Of a DNA stretch of 64,000 nucleotides, positions 1 through 9,604 are shown in pieces. The stretch comes from Rhodoflexus caldus (GTDB taxonomy: Bacteria; Bacteroidota; Bacteroidia; Cytophagales; Thermoflexibacteraceae), in the NCBI RefSeq assembly GCF_021206925.1, contig NZ_JAJPRF010000016.1, forward strand, positions 22,996 to 86,995. The letters are read 5' to 3'. The position numbers and the translations under genes are program-made. Each line of letters begins with the position of its first letter. Within the stretch, counting starts at the first letter, position 1. The notes beneath the pieces were generated by a model, which searched no databases, had not been told where the DNA came from, and saw nothing but the letters and a program-made list of their open reading frames with translations.

Positions 1-3000
1 AAATTGGAAGCCAGTGCAGAGCCGCCGTTTTGTTGCTGCCATGCGTCAAATACTGCCTTGATTTGCGGGCTGCTGTGTACCACATGTGTGGCAATGCTGT
101 TGGCATAAAAGCGGCTGAACGTTTGCTCGGCGCACTCGTGCGGGTATTCCATCAGGTAGGGCAGCGCCTGCAAGGCATACCACGCCGGATTGTTGGTAAA
201 TTCCAGCGTAAGGCTTTGATGGCGAAGGCTTTGGCTGCGGTTTTCGGTCAATTTTTTCAGCTCAAAAGTCTTGGTTTGTCCGCCGCGAACGGGCAACGGC
301 AGCGTTTCGGTAACTAACATGCGGTCGGTTAGCACGGGTAGGGTCATTTCTTCGCCGTCGCTGAAATTGCCTGCCTGTGCCGTGATGCGGTAGGTGATTG
401 CCTGTACCGTTCCGTCGGGGATTTGAATTGTCCAACTGACGGCAGTGCTTTGACCTTTGGCTACGGTGAAAGGCTTTTTGGAACGCGCTTCGGCAATGGC
501 TTGCGGCGACATCGCCTCTACCATGCGCGGGTACATCTGCACGTCAATCGGCTGCATGGTGATTGCGTCAAAGAATCGGATTTGCGCTTCGCCCGTCAGT
601 GCGTTGTCGCTCAAATTGGTGATTTTGGCGACAAACGTCATTTCGTCGCGCTCGCGGAAGAATCGCGGCGGATTAGGCACAACCATCAGGTCTTTTTGCG
701 CCACCAATTCGTTTTCCGCAAAGCCGTAGCGCATGTCTTTTTTGTGGGCAAAACCCAGCATTTTCCAGCGCGTGAGCGATTCGGGCAGCGTAAAGCGGAT
801 TATCAAGTTGCCTTCTTCGTCGGTTTGCAGGTGCGGATAGAAAAACGCCGTTTCGTTGAAGTTGGTGCGCACTTTGGGCTGCTCAACGGGGTTCTTTTCG
901 GGCTGTTGTTGATTGGTCGTTGCCGCGGCTGCCTGCTCGCGGGGCGTTGATTCATCCTCGCTGTCGCCGTCTGCCATTGCCGCCATAGGGGCTGCCATAG
1001 CCATTTCCTCTGCACGTGCCGCCATTCGTTTAGACGACAGCCTGAACATCAAGCGGCTGTCCGGGTTAAGGCTTGCGTTCAGCCATTGCAGTTGGTCGTA
1101 GTAACGCTGCTGCAAGCCGCCCGTGTACGGATTGCTACCCGTTTGGTTAAACGACTGACTGCCAAAGGTTTGCCCGCGCCAATTGTAAGCAATGCCGAAA
1201 GTCGGCGGGGCAGGGAAATTGAACTCGTGCACCCCGAAAACATCCAGAGAGGCATCGTAGAGCGTGGCGACCATCTCGGCGGCGGCGCGGTCTGCCGTGC
1301 CGTCTTTGTTGCTGATTTTCAGCCGCCATTCTTCTTTTTCACCGGGCAATAATTTGTTGCGGAAAGTTTCAAAGCGGATGTTGAGTTGCTTATTTGTATG
1401 CGGCACTTGCACCAATCGGCTCGCCTGATAGAATCGCCCGTTGCGAATCATCACGGCGCGCATGGCTACGTTGCCGCGGTGCCGTTCTTCCACGGCAAAG
1501 GTTTGAACTTGCGCCTGATTGCTGATTTTCAGCACGTTAGATGAAGCCAATTGATTTAGTGCTTCGGTTTCGTAGCGGATGTAGGCATCCGAAAAGCCGC
1601 TGCCGATTTGCCAGCGTGCCGCATCGGACGGTTCTACTGCGCCGCTGCTGCCTTTCGCCGAAGGCAAGGCTGCTTCCCACAAAGCAACGGGATAGGGCAA
1701 ACGATTGCTTTTTTCGGAATAAACCGTGAAATAGCGGCGGCTTGTAACCTCGCTGCCAAACGGGTCTTTCGCACTGATTTCCAGCAAGTAAGCACCTGCT
1801 TCGCCTACGGGCAGGCTGATTTCGGGCTGTTTGTCGGTATCAAAAGCATACGTGCCGATGGTTTTTTCGGCTTCCCAGTTGGGCATCAGGTGTTCGGCGG
1901 CGTAGGGGTCGTTGGGGAATTGCTTGTAAAATTCCTCTTTGCTCATGGCAAACAAATCGGGCTGTTCCCACAAGCGCTCGCGGAAAATGCGGCTTGGGGC
2001 TTTCAGTTTGACAAGTTTGGCAGTGCCTTGCACGGCTACGTTCTGCTGCTCGGCGTTTAAGGCGCTGATTTTCACCTTTTCGCTGCCTTTTTCAAGGGCG
2101 ATTTTCTCGCCGATGTCGGCATTCAGGCTGAGGGCATTGTAGCCGATGAAAATATTTTTGACCGTGCTTTGCGTTTCGCCGTTGATGTCGGTAACGTCCA
2201 CGCTGATTTCAAAATCAAACAGCGGTTGCAGGCTGCGGGCGGTGGCATTATCGGGCAGGGCAGGGAATTTGATGCTGAACCTGCCTTCGGCATCGGTTTG
2301 AAGCGTTCCTTTGGCAATTTCGGTCGGGGTTTCGTCTTGCGGATACCAATACCACCACGGGCGAAAGCGGTTGTAGGGCTTGCGCACCACGCGATAGCTC
2401 ACCGTTGCCCCGTCCACGGCTGCACCCGAATAGGCTTTGGCAAATCCCGTAATTTCTGCCTCATCGCCCAAGCGGACGGCTTTGGCTAAGGCATCGGTTT
2501 TTACCTCAAACTTGGGGCGTTTGTAGTCTTCCACGCGGAAATAGTGCGAAGTTTGAAGGGCAACCAAGCGCATTTGCCCGTTCAAGCCGCCCGGAGGGGC
2601 TAAGAAACTGCCGCTGCCGCTGCCAAATTCGTTGATGGTAACTTCCTGCTCGGCGACCTGTTGCCCGTTGGCATCAAAGAGGAAAACGGTTATTTTGCCT
2701 GCATTGGCAAGCGGTCGCCGCTCGCCGTTGTGCTGTTGCGTAAGCAGGATTTTGTAGTAAATCGTTTGTCCGGGGCGGTAGATGCTGCGGTCGGTGAAGA
2801 AATGCACGTCGGTTTTAACCTGCGGCGCGGGGCTTTCGCCATAGGTGTTGAACACAATTGTGCCTTGTGCAACGTTGCTAAGTCGGTCTTTGCCGTCGGG
2901 ATGAATGAACGTAACGGAAAAATCGGCATAGCCCTGCTCTAAACCTGCGGGTTTGGTTTCGGGGCGTTCCGCAACGCGCACCATGCCTTCTGCATCGGTG

Positions 3001-4712
3001 GTAAGGGTTTGATAGGGCTTGCGCTCGTAGCGGCTATTGCGGTAGTTGTACTGCCGCAAGGCTACTTCTGCTTTTGCGCCTGCAACGGGTTGCCCGCTTG
3101 TGCGGTCGGCAAGGAAGTACTCGGCAAACCCTTCGCGGCGGCGTTCCATAAACGCCATATTGCTGATTGTCAGCACGCCGTAGGCTACTTTTTCGCCTTT
3201 TTCGCTGTTTGCAAACCGTTGGTTATCGGCAACAATGAGCAAATATTTGCCCAAGTTAAGCACGGGGGCGGCTATTTCGGTAGCATGGCTTTGCATGTCG
3301 CCGCCGTCGGAAGGCAGAGCGACGTTCCAAGCGATGCCTTGTGCTGCAAACAGCTTCCGCAAGGCAACATCGCGGGTGTTCCAGTTTTCAATTTGTTGTA
3401 TGTCCTCATCGGTCAGCGGAACGGCTTTGCACCACACTTGCGGCAGGTTTTGATGCGTCAGCAAGATTCGGAAGGGCTGCCGCGGCGGGTTCACGGCTTC
3501 GGCTTTGACCGAAAAACTGCTCATTTTCAGCCGCTGAATCAGTTGTTGGCAGTTGTTTGCCCCTTGCGTTTTGGGGTATTTTTTAACGGCTGCTTCGGCA
3601 ATTTCCAGTGCTTTTTTCAGCATGAAGCGGTTGGGGTCGTCGGGCATCAGGCGGTTGAACTTTTGCCCCCGTTCCCGATACAAAACCGCCTGCTCGTAGG
3701 CAAAATCGGCGGCAACGGGCGTGGCGGCATAGGTTTTTTCGGCTGCAACAAGTGCCTGCTCGTAGGCGTTGTCCTTATTGGCAAAGGTGGCGTGCCGATG
3801 CATGAGGTCAAGGCGTTTGAGGTCTAAGTCTGCCAGCGCGTCCATGCGGTTAGCCTGCCTGTGGAAAGATGCCAACTGCTGCAAAATGCGCACGGCTGCC
3901 AATTGGGTGTTTGCCGTATCGCGGGTGTTGAACGTGAGCTTTTCAAAGTCGGGCAGCGGTGCAAAAAACTCTGCCGAACCGATTTCAAAAGGTTGTGCTA
4001 CCTTTTCATAGATACTTTCCGAATTGATGAGGTAATCCACGGCGGCATGTGCCAAAAAGTCGTAGAGCGTAGGGCGATAGCGGCGGTTGGGGCTGCCTTC
4101 CAACTCCGATTGGTTAGGGTTGAGGCTGGCACTGAACAGCTCGCGCCACTCTTCTATGCGGATTTTTTGCAACGCGGGTGCATCTTCCAACGAAGCCAAG
4201 TAAAGCCGACGGATTTCAGCGCGCAACTTGCGTATGCTCCACGTTTCGGGGTCGTCCGAACTGTCTTCATCGGCAGTGGCGGTGCGGTCTTCCATGCGCC
4301 ATAAGTTGTTGCTCAAATAGTCGGCATAGTTTTTTGCCAAAAAATAACGCAAGACCTGTTTGGCGGGTGCGGGCTGCCGTTCGGCTTCTTCGCGCAGGGC
4401 TTTGAAGAGGTTTTGCTCCTGCTCTTCGGTAGTGCTGCGCAGTGCGATTTGCTGCACAAATGCCTTGATTTGCTGCGGATGGTTTTGCTCGGCTGCGGCG
4501 CGTTTGTAGATTTCCGTAACCTTTACAAGTGCCTGTTTTTCAAGGCGTTTTTGCAAAAGCGAATCCACCGATTTCCACAGGCGGCGGTAATAGAGCGAAT
4601 CGGGCGGCATGGTTGTAACAATTTGACGGTCAGAAGTTTGTTGATGTGTTTGCACGGAAGCCGATGCTAACCAAAGAGAAAGCAAGCTCCAAAAAACAGG
4701 CAATAAGCTCAT
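1..4712 (-). CDS. alpha-2-macroglobulin family protein (partial, runs off left edge)
   Basis: The reverse strand is open without a stop from an ATG at 4712 to base 1, so about 1570 residues of a longer protein are present and the C-terminus is missing. The N-terminus (MSLLPVFWSLLSLWLASASV) is a plain signal peptide without a lipobox cysteine. The middle reads as MG/MG2-type beta domains, with DRSIYRPGQTIYYK near residue 640. The thioester-region motif PHECAEQTFSRFY lies at about 111-143, with the cysteine near residue 1527. Known of the family: the Cys-Gln thioester traps proteases covalently in the periplasm or at the cell surface, and bacterial members are thought to guard the envelope. No penicillin-binding protein partner (PbpC) is adjacent. 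It is divergent from the Rieske oxygenase gene. Confidence in the family is high; the role is inferred. Confidence 0.93.
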   Translation of the reverse strand, partial: MSLLPVFWSLLSLWLASASVQTHQQTSDRQIVTTMPPDSLYYRRLWKSVDSLLQKRLEKQALVKVTEIYKRAAAEQNHPQQIKAFVQQIALRSTTEEQEQNLFKALREEAERQPAPAKQVLRYFLAKNYADYLSNNLWRMEDRTATADEDSSDDPETWSIRKLRAEIRRLYLASLEDAPALQKIRIEEWRELFSASLNPNQSELEGSPNRRYRPTLYDFLAHAAVDYLINSESIYEKVAQPFEIGSAEFFAPLPDFEKLTFNTRDTANTQLAAVRILQQLASFHRQANRMDALADLDLKRLDLMHRHATFANKDNAYEQALVAAEKTYAATPVAADFAYEQAVLYRERGQKFNRLMPDDPNRFMLKKALEIAEAAVKKYPKTQGANNCQQLIQRLKMSSFSVKAEAVNPPRQPFRILLTHQNLPQVWCKAVPLTDEDIQQIENWNTRDVALRKLFAAQGIAWNVALPSDGGDMQSHATEIAAPVLNLGKYLLIVADNQRFANSEKGEKVAYGVLTISNMAFMERRREGFAEYFLADRTSGQPVAGAKAEVALRQYNYRNSRYERKPYQTLTTDAEGMVRVAERPETKPAGLEQGYADFSVTFIHPDGKDRLSNVAQGTIVFNTYGESPAPQVKTDVHFFTDRSIYRPGQTIYYKILLTQQHNGERRPLANAGKITVFLFDANGQQVAEQEVTINEFGSGSGSFLAPPGGLNGQMRLVALQTSHYFRVEDYKRPKFEVKTDALAKAVRLGDEAEITGFAKAYSGAAVDGATVSYRVVRKPYNRFRPWWYWYPQDETPTEIAKGTLQTDAEGRFSIKFPALPDNATARSLQPLFDFEISVDVTDINGETQSTVKNIFIGYNALSLNADIGEKIALEKGSEKVKISALNAEQQNVAVQGTAKLVKLKAPSRIFRERLWEQPDLFAMSKEEFYKQFPNDPYAAEHLMPNWEAEKTIGTYAFDTDKQPEISLPVGEAGAYLLEISAKDPFGSEVTSRRYFTVYSEKSNRLPYPVALWEAALPSAKGSSGAVEPSDAARWQIGSGFSDAYIRYETEALNQLASSNVLKISNQAQVQTFAVEERHRGNVAMRAVMIRNGRFYQASRLVQVPHTNKQLNIRFETFRNKLLPGEKEEWRLKISNKDGTADRAAAEMVATLYDASLDVFGVHEFNFPAPPTFGIAYNWRGQTFGSQSFNQTGSNPYTGGLQQRYYDQLQWLNASLNPDSRLMFRLSSKRMAARAEEMAMAAPMAAMADGDSEDESTPREQAAAATTNQQQPEKNPVEQPKVRTNFNETAFFYPHLQTDEEGNLIIRFTLPESLTRWKMLGFAHKKDMRYGFAENELVAQKDLMVVPNPPRFFRERDEMTFVAKITNLSDNALTGEAQIRFFDAITMQPIDVQMYPRMVEAMSPQAIAEARSKKPFTVAKGQSTAVSWTIQIPDGTVQAITYRITAQAGNFSDGEEMTLPVLTDRMLVTETLPLPVRGGQTKTFELKKLTENRSQSLRHQSLTLEFTNNPAWYALQALPYLMEYPHECAEQTFSRFYANSIATHVVHSSPQIKAVFDAWQQQNGGSALASN

Positions 4713-4764
4713 GGCGATGTTAGTTTGTGAGTAAATTACGAAAAATGTGATATTCGGGTGTTGT

Positions 4765-4792
4765 GTAGAGACAGGGCGCGCCCTGTCTCTAC
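4765..4792. repeat. 28-bp perfect palindrome (dispersed repeat, copy 1)
   Basis: Two 14-base arms beginning GTAGAGACAGGGCG pair perfectly with no loop. It lies between the divergent alpha-2-macroglobulin and Rieske genes. A related, interrupted copy built on GTAGGGACA...TGTCCCTAC is at 32347-32387, so this is a dispersed intergenic repeat rather than a gene-specific operator. Confidence 0.75.
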
Positions 4793-4862
4793 CATGCATT
4801 TGTTATTGTTAGCATATTTTTAATTCCCGAATCATACCAAACGTTACGAACGAATCTAAAAA

Positions 4863-5951
4863 ATGGAAATTTTTAACATCTCTTCGGATATTCGCAAGGC
4901 ACACACCCTCCCTACGCAGTTTTATACCGAACCGTTGTACTTTGAGGCAGCGAAAGAGAAAATATTTGCCCGCTCGTGGCAATGGCTCGGCGATGATGCC
5001 GCGGTGCAACTGCCGCAGCATGTGCAGCCGCTCACGCTGTTGGAAGGCTATTTGAACGAACCGCTGCTGCTTGCCTCCGACGAACAGGGCGAAATTCGCT
5101 GTTTGAGCAATGTTTGCACGCATCGGGGCAAGGTGTTGGTGCAGCAGCCGGGCAAGTGCCGCAAAATCATCTGCGGGTATCACGGGCGGCGGTTTGCCCT
5201 CAACGGGAAGTTTGAGCACATGCCTGAATTTAAGGACGTTTGCGATTTCCCGTCGGAAGCCGATAACCTCGCGCAGGTGCCGCTGCAAAAATGGCATCGG
5301 TTTTTGTTTGCCGCACTCAATCCGCAGTGGGATTTAGCACCCGTACTTGCCGAAATGGACAAGCGCATCGGTTTTCTGGACTTTGAGCGTTTCCGCTACG
5401 ACCCGCTGACCTCTCGCGACTACCTCGTGCGGGCACACTGGGCACTGTATTGCGAAAATTATTTGGAAGGTTTCCACATCCCCTTCGTGCATCCCGATTT
5501 GAATGCACTTTTAGACTTTGCTACATACAACACTGAAATTCACGGCTTTATGAATTTGCAAGTAGGCTATGCAAGCAAAGGTTCGGACTGTTTCGCGCTG
5601 CCCCAAGGACACCCCGACGAAGGCAAGGAAATAGCCGCCTATTACTTCTGGATTTTCCCGAATTTGATGCTGAATTTCTACCCTTGGGGGCTTTCAGTAA
5701 ATGTGGTCAAGCCCTTGCAGCTCGATTTGTGCAAGGTGAGTTTCATTACTTATGTGTATGACCCTCAGCGATTTAATCGGCAAACAGCCGCACAGACCGA
5801 TAAGGTAGAGCGTGAAGATGAAGCGGTAGTAGAAAGTGTGCAGTTGGGGGTTCGCTCGCGCTTCTACAAATCGGGGCGTTACTCGCCGCGCTATGAGACG
5901 GGCGTGCATCATTTTCATCAATTGATAGCCGACAGCATGAACACTCAATAA
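4863..5951 (+). CDS. Rieske [2Fe-2S] ring-hydroxylating-type oxygenase, alpha subunit
   Basis: A 362-residue protein with an N-terminal Rieske domain and a C-terminal catalytic SRPBCC domain. The Rieske ligands are C85 and H87 (CTHRG) and C104 and H107 (CGYH). The mononuclear iron site shows as NYLEGFHIPFVHPD with H205 and H210, and D319 is the probable third ligand (REDEAVVESVQLG). The layout resembles the choline/carnitine monooxygenase branch more than classic aromatic dioxygenases. No ferredoxin or reductase gene is adjacent, so electrons must come from elsewhere. The substrate cannot be told from the sequence. The ATG at 4863 follows an AT-rich leader. Confidence 0.88.
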   Translation: MEIFNISSDIRKAHTLPTQFYTEPLYFEAAKEKIFARSWQWLGDDAAVQLPQHVQPLTLLEGYLNEPLLLASDEQGEIRCLSNVCTHRGKVLVQQPGKCRKIICGYHGRRFALNGKFEHMPEFKDVCDFPSEADNLAQVPLQKWHRFLFAALNPQWDLAPVLAEMDKRIGFLDFERFRYDPLTSRDYLVRAHWALYCENYLEGFHIPFVHPDLNALLDFATYNTEIHGFMNLQVGYASKGSDCFALPQGHPDEGKEIAAYYFWIFPNLMLNFYPWGLSVNVVKPLQLDLCKVSFITYVYDPQRFNRQTAAQTDKVEREDEAVVESVQLGVRSRFYKSGRYSPRYETGVHHFHQLIADSMNTQ

Positions 5952-6000
5952 TTTTGGGCATTTTTCGTTAAAATTGTGCTATATTGAATTGTTATCATCA

Positions 6001-8262
6001 ATGGTTGCATCCCGACATATGCAAATCTTGCCTGTGTTTAACACACTCATAGCAAAAGCGCCTGTAAAAAAGATATTACAGGTTTTTCTGTATTGCTGCC
6101 TGTGTTTAGGAGCAGGTTTAGGAGCAGCCCTTAGCACATATGCGCAAAAAAAAGCCGAGTACAGGGTAGAATTAACCGATGAAGAAGGTACTCTTGTTGC
6201 AGAACAAGGCACAGTCATTTTCAACAAAAAGGAAAAGGCAAGCGTTTCCAAAGGAAAAGGTCTGCTGCTGCTGCCTCGCAATGCCCAATGGATATTTGAT
6301 GTAAAGACCAACCTGCAATCGGATGGAGACGTGGTGTATCAGCCTGTTTATAAGGGCTGGACGATAGATAAGGAGGCAGGAAAAATCACGGTTAAGTTAC
6401 AAAAAGTAAAGCCTGTTACACTCTCCATTAATTATCCCGACGGGCAACCCTGCGGCAATGCAACCATCGTTTTCAAAGGGCCTAAAAACAATGATACGTT
6501 GCAAATCAAAGCCTCGCAAGGGGGACTTATCAAGTTCAATATCCCCTATCAGGCAGATGTTGTCGGAGATAAGAACTACAGTTTTTTTGTGGACGGGCTG
6601 CCGGCCAATGCCGTGTCGGAACGGAGCGGTATCGTACGCATTATAGCGGCGCGCGCCAAAGTAGCCGAACAGAAACAGCCGATAGCGGAAAAACGCCCGA
6701 GCGATGAAACCCGTCTGATGTTGCTTAATTATGCGACCAAACAGGCTTTGACCAATAAACGCTTTGTTATCGGTGGACAATCGGTTGCAACCGATGCACA
6801 AGGCATTGTTGTGCTAAAAATCGGTAATGAGCTCGACATTGAAGGCTACGATATTGAAAATCAAATTGTTGATGACAACAACTACATGGTTAAAGTATTT
6901 GTTAAGCCTGTTGTCAAATCTGCAGATAGTTCAGGCGACGCTCTTACGCTGGAAGCACAATTGGAGAGTTTCATCCGCATGTTAGGCGACCGCAACAGCC
7001 TGATGGAACAAGAAATTGAAAAAATTAAACTGCGCATCAATGCCGACCGCAGTTTTACCAAGGAGCAACGCGAAAGACTGACCCGACAAATTCAGATACT
7101 GGAAAACATTACCGATAAAAATGACGAAGCCTATAAAAAAGCTCACTTGGAAATCAAAAGCATTTTAAAGCAAATAGGCAAACGACCTTCTGCCGATACG
7201 CTCATGGAAAAAGAGTTAACCTTGGCTAATGAGAGATTGCGCAAAGCCGAGGAGGATAAAGAGCGCATCTTGCAGGAGCAGGAAGCCAACAGAGAAAAAT
7301 CGCGCATTCAACTGTTGGCAGCCATCAGCGTGGCAGGTTTCCTGTTTTTAGTGGTGTTGGTATTCTTCATTGTTAATAAGAGCATCAACCGAAAGAAAGA
7401 AGAACTCGCCTTGCGAATGGAAGAAATCAACAGACAAAACGACAAAATCCGTTCGCAAAATGAGTTGCTGATGATGCAACAGGAAGAAATTGCACGCAAA
7501 AATCTCCGCTTGGAAGAATTAAACAACGAGAAAAACAGTTTGATGGACATTGTGGCGCATGACCTCAAATCTCCGTTGAGCAAGGTGGTGAACATTGCCC
7601 AATTGCTGCCCGTAGTAGGCGAACTCAACGAAGAACAGCGCAACTATGTAACCATCATTCGCAAGTCGGCATTGGATGGCACGCGGTTTATTGATGACTT
7701 GCTCGATATCAATGCCATCGAACAGGGGCAAACCATTGAAATTTCGCACGAGAAAATGAGTCTGGCGATTTTCCTGCCCGAATTATTGAAGAGTTTTCGC
7801 CATCAGGCCGATATGAAATCCATTCGTTTGCATTTCCAAAACAAAGCAGACGATGCCATGATTAGCACAGACCGCGAATACTTGAAGCGCATCATGGAAA
7901 ATCTGGTGTCCAATGCCATTAAGTTTTCGCCGCACGGCAGCAATATTTACCTGAAAGTCAAAGAGGCCAACATGCAACTGTACATTTCAGTGAAAGATGA
8001 AGGCCCCGGCATTGGCGAAGAAGACCATAAGCGGCTGTTCAAAAAATTTCAGCGATTGTCAGCCCGTCCAACCGGTGGAGAAAGTTCCACAGGGTTGGGA
8101 CTTTCCATTGTTAAACTGCTGACCGAACGGTTGGGCGGTCGCATCATGGTAAACAGCGTGGAAGGCAAAGGGTCTGAATTTACGGTAGTACTTCCCAAAG
8201 ACCCCTCGCTAAGCCCCAAAGCATTGGAGGCAGAGTCTGCAATGGCACTTAAACAAAGTTGA
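6001..8262 (+). CDS. membrane-bound sensor histidine kinase
   Basis: From the ATG at 6001 the protein has 753 residues; an in-frame TTG at 5974 is less likely. A hydrophobic signal/anchor (ILQVFLYCCLCLGAGLGAAL) is followed by about 380 extracytoplasmic residues with beta-rich repeats, then a charged coiled coil, a transmembrane helix near 437-458 and a second coiled coil. The HisKA motif DIVAHDLKSPLSK has its phosphorylated H520. The ATPase domain shows the N box (NLVSNAIKFSP), G1 (DEGPGIG) and G2 (STGLGLSIVK). No receiver or response regulator gene is adjacent, so it is an orphan kinase. It converges on, and overlaps by 14 bases, the DUF4178 gene. The periplasmic ligand is unknown. Confidence 0.9.
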   Translation: MVASRHMQILPVFNTLIAKAPVKKILQVFLYCCLCLGAGLGAALSTYAQKKAEYRVELTDEEGTLVAEQGTVIFNKKEKASVSKGKGLLLLPRNAQWIFDVKTNLQSDGDVVYQPVYKGWTIDKEAGKITVKLQKVKPVTLSINYPDGQPCGNATIVFKGPKNNDTLQIKASQGGLIKFNIPYQADVVGDKNYSFFVDGLPANAVSERSGIVRIIAARAKVAEQKQPIAEKRPSDETRLMLLNYATKQALTNKRFVIGGQSVATDAQGIVVLKIGNELDIEGYDIENQIVDDNNYMVKVFVKPVVKSADSSGDALTLEAQLESFIRMLGDRNSLMEQEIEKIKLRINADRSFTKEQRERLTRQIQILENITDKNDEAYKKAHLEIKSILKQIGKRPSADTLMEKELTLANERLRKAEEDKERILQEQEANREKSRIQLLAAISVAGFLFLVVLVFFIVNKSINRKKEELALRMEEINRQNDKIRSQNELLMMQQEEIARKNLRLEELNNEKNSLMDIVAHDLKSPLSKVVNIAQLLPVVGELNEEQRNYVTIIRKSALDGTRFIDDLLDINAIEQGQTIEISHEKMSLAIFLPELLKSFRHQADMKSIRLHFQNKADDAMISTDREYLKRIMENLVSNAIKFSPHGSNIYLKVKEANMQLYISVKDEGPGIGEEDHKRLFKKFQRLSARPTGGESSTGLGLSIVKLLTERLGGRIMVNSVEGKGSEFTVVLPKDPSLSPKALEAESAMALKQS

Positions 8263-8881
8263 TATCCTTTACGGCCAGCGGCAGCCCCCAACTGACGGAA
8301 ATTCCTTCTACTGTGTAGTCAATGCTGACGGGTGCACCGTTGCAAATGCCGTCCGCATAATCGGCCTGTTCACCCGGCTCAATGAGAAAGGGCAGTTCGC
8401 CTTCGCCACCCTGAATGGTGGCTTTGTGTTTTTCAATGATAAATATCGGATAATTGCCCACTTTGCCGTTGTCGGGGAGTTGCAGTTGCAGCGTAACGGT
8501 TTGTCCGACTCTGATAGTATCAAAAGCAGGTGTTTCGCCGCTTATCCGCGCCTTGCGAAACAGCGTAAGTTCACCCTCATCTTCCTGCAACCAAGCCTCT
8601 TCTTCGCCGTTGAGCAGTACCAGCCACTCATCCCAGAAGCCTTCGTAATACTCAAAGCGCAACCTGCCCATGATTTCAAAAGACAGATTTTTGATTTTTC
8701 CGCGTTGGTGCAACTCAAACAACGAACCGTAATCGGCCAGCAGCACCTTGGCTCCGCCATACGCCTCCAATTGGCCGGCATTGATAAAACTTGTCTGACC
8801 GCAATAGTTGCAGACCACTACTTTGGCAGCCCGATAACTCAGCTCGAGCGGTGCTCCGCAGGATGGGCAATTGATTTGCAT
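8249..8881 (-). CDS. zinc-ribbon DUF4178 domain protein
   Basis: A 210-residue soluble protein. The first 30 residues form a zinc ribbon with two CxxC knuckles (CPSCG and CNYCG). The rest is a beta-rich domain (LRFEYYEGFWDEWLVLLNGEEEAWLQED) that I recognise as DUF4178-like. No catalytic motif is evident. It lies 26 bases behind the HAD phosphatase gene on the same strand and is probably co-transcribed with it. Its last codons overlap the 3' end of the convergent histidine kinase gene. Function is unknown; the family assignment is by pattern recognition. Confidence 0.72.
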   Translation of the reverse strand: MQINCPSCGAPLELSYRAAKVVVCNYCGQTSFINAGQLEAYGGAKVLLADYGSLFELHQRGKIKNLSFEIMGRLRFEYYEGFWDEWLVLLNGEEEAWLQEDEGELTLFRKARISGETPAFDTIRVGQTVTLQLQLPDNGKVGNYPIFIIEKHKATIQGGEGELPFLIEPGEQADYADGICNGAPVSIDYTVEGISVSWGLPLAVKDINFV

Positions 8882-8907
8882 ACAACAACCGGCTTGGGTG
8901 AATGAGA

Positions 8908-9528
8908 TTAACCAAAAATACGAATAATATCTGTGTCTCCCGCAATATGCAACGCATGTAAACCCGCTTGTTTGGCCCCCTCAACGTGCTGAATAGAATC
9001 GTCTATAAACAGCGTTTCCTCGGGTCGCAACCCGTGTGTTTGGAGGATGTAATGAAAAACCTCCGGATGCGGTTTGCGCATTCCCAGCAAATGAGAGTAA
9101 TAATCGCGCTCAAACAAGTGGCTCAGCGATGATATACCATGCTGATTTTCAATAATTTGCTCAAAAGCAGTTTTATGAATGGCGTTGGTATTGCTCAATA
9201 AAAACGTCCGCTTTTGCGATTTGAGCCGTTCGAGTAGTTGCAGCCGCTCCAAAGGCAAATCCAACAACATGGCGTTCCAGCAGTTATCTATCACCTCATC
9301 GGTCAGCGGGCACTCGAGCTCTGCGCGAATGGCATGGCGAAACTCTTCGGAACTGATTTGACCCGTCTCAAATGCATCAAACAAGGCCTTTTGCTCGCGC
9401 TGGGTGTACCATTGGGCAAAATCTTTACCCGAAATTTCCGAAAATGCTCGAATGGTACGCAAAATATCCAAGTTGAGAATTACACCGCCGAGGTCAAAAA
9501 TGATGTTAGGAAAATCGGTTGGCCGCAT
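8908..9528 (-). CDS. HAD-superfamily phosphatase (YihX-like)
   Basis: 206 residues from the ATG at 9528. Upstream in-frame codons would run into the divergent lipoprotein gene and are not needed for the fold. HAD motifs: I is FDLGGVILNLD with the nucleophilic Asp, II is LLSNTN, III is the Lys of GMRKPHPE, and IV is FIDDS. A helical cap lies between motifs I and II. The DxGG form of motif I is typical of the YihX / alpha-glucose-1-phosphate phosphatase branch, but the substrate is not determined. It is followed after 26 bases by the DUF4178 gene. Confidence 0.85.
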   Translation of the reverse strand: MRPTDFPNIIFDLGGVILNLDILRTIRAFSEISGKDFAQWYTQREQKALFDAFETGQISSEEFRHAIRAELECPLTDEVIDNCWNAMLLDLPLERLQLLERLKSQKRTFLLSNTNAIHKTAFEQIIENQHGISSLSHLFERDYYSHLLGMRKPHPEVFHYILQTHGLRPEETLFIDDSIQHVEGAKQAGLHALHIAGDTDIIRIFG

Positions 9529-9604
9529 GGCTTTCTTTTTTGTGCCAAATTTGGCTGAAATTGGGGAACTTTTTACCATATTCGCCAAAGTTTTCACTAA
9601 ACGA

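Noticed and set aside
423..4304. Many plus-strand open frames of 90-270 codons, including 3009-3827
   Set aside because: They are antisense shadows of the continuous minus-strand alpha-2-macroglobulin frame, which has a signal peptide, MG motifs and a thioester site.
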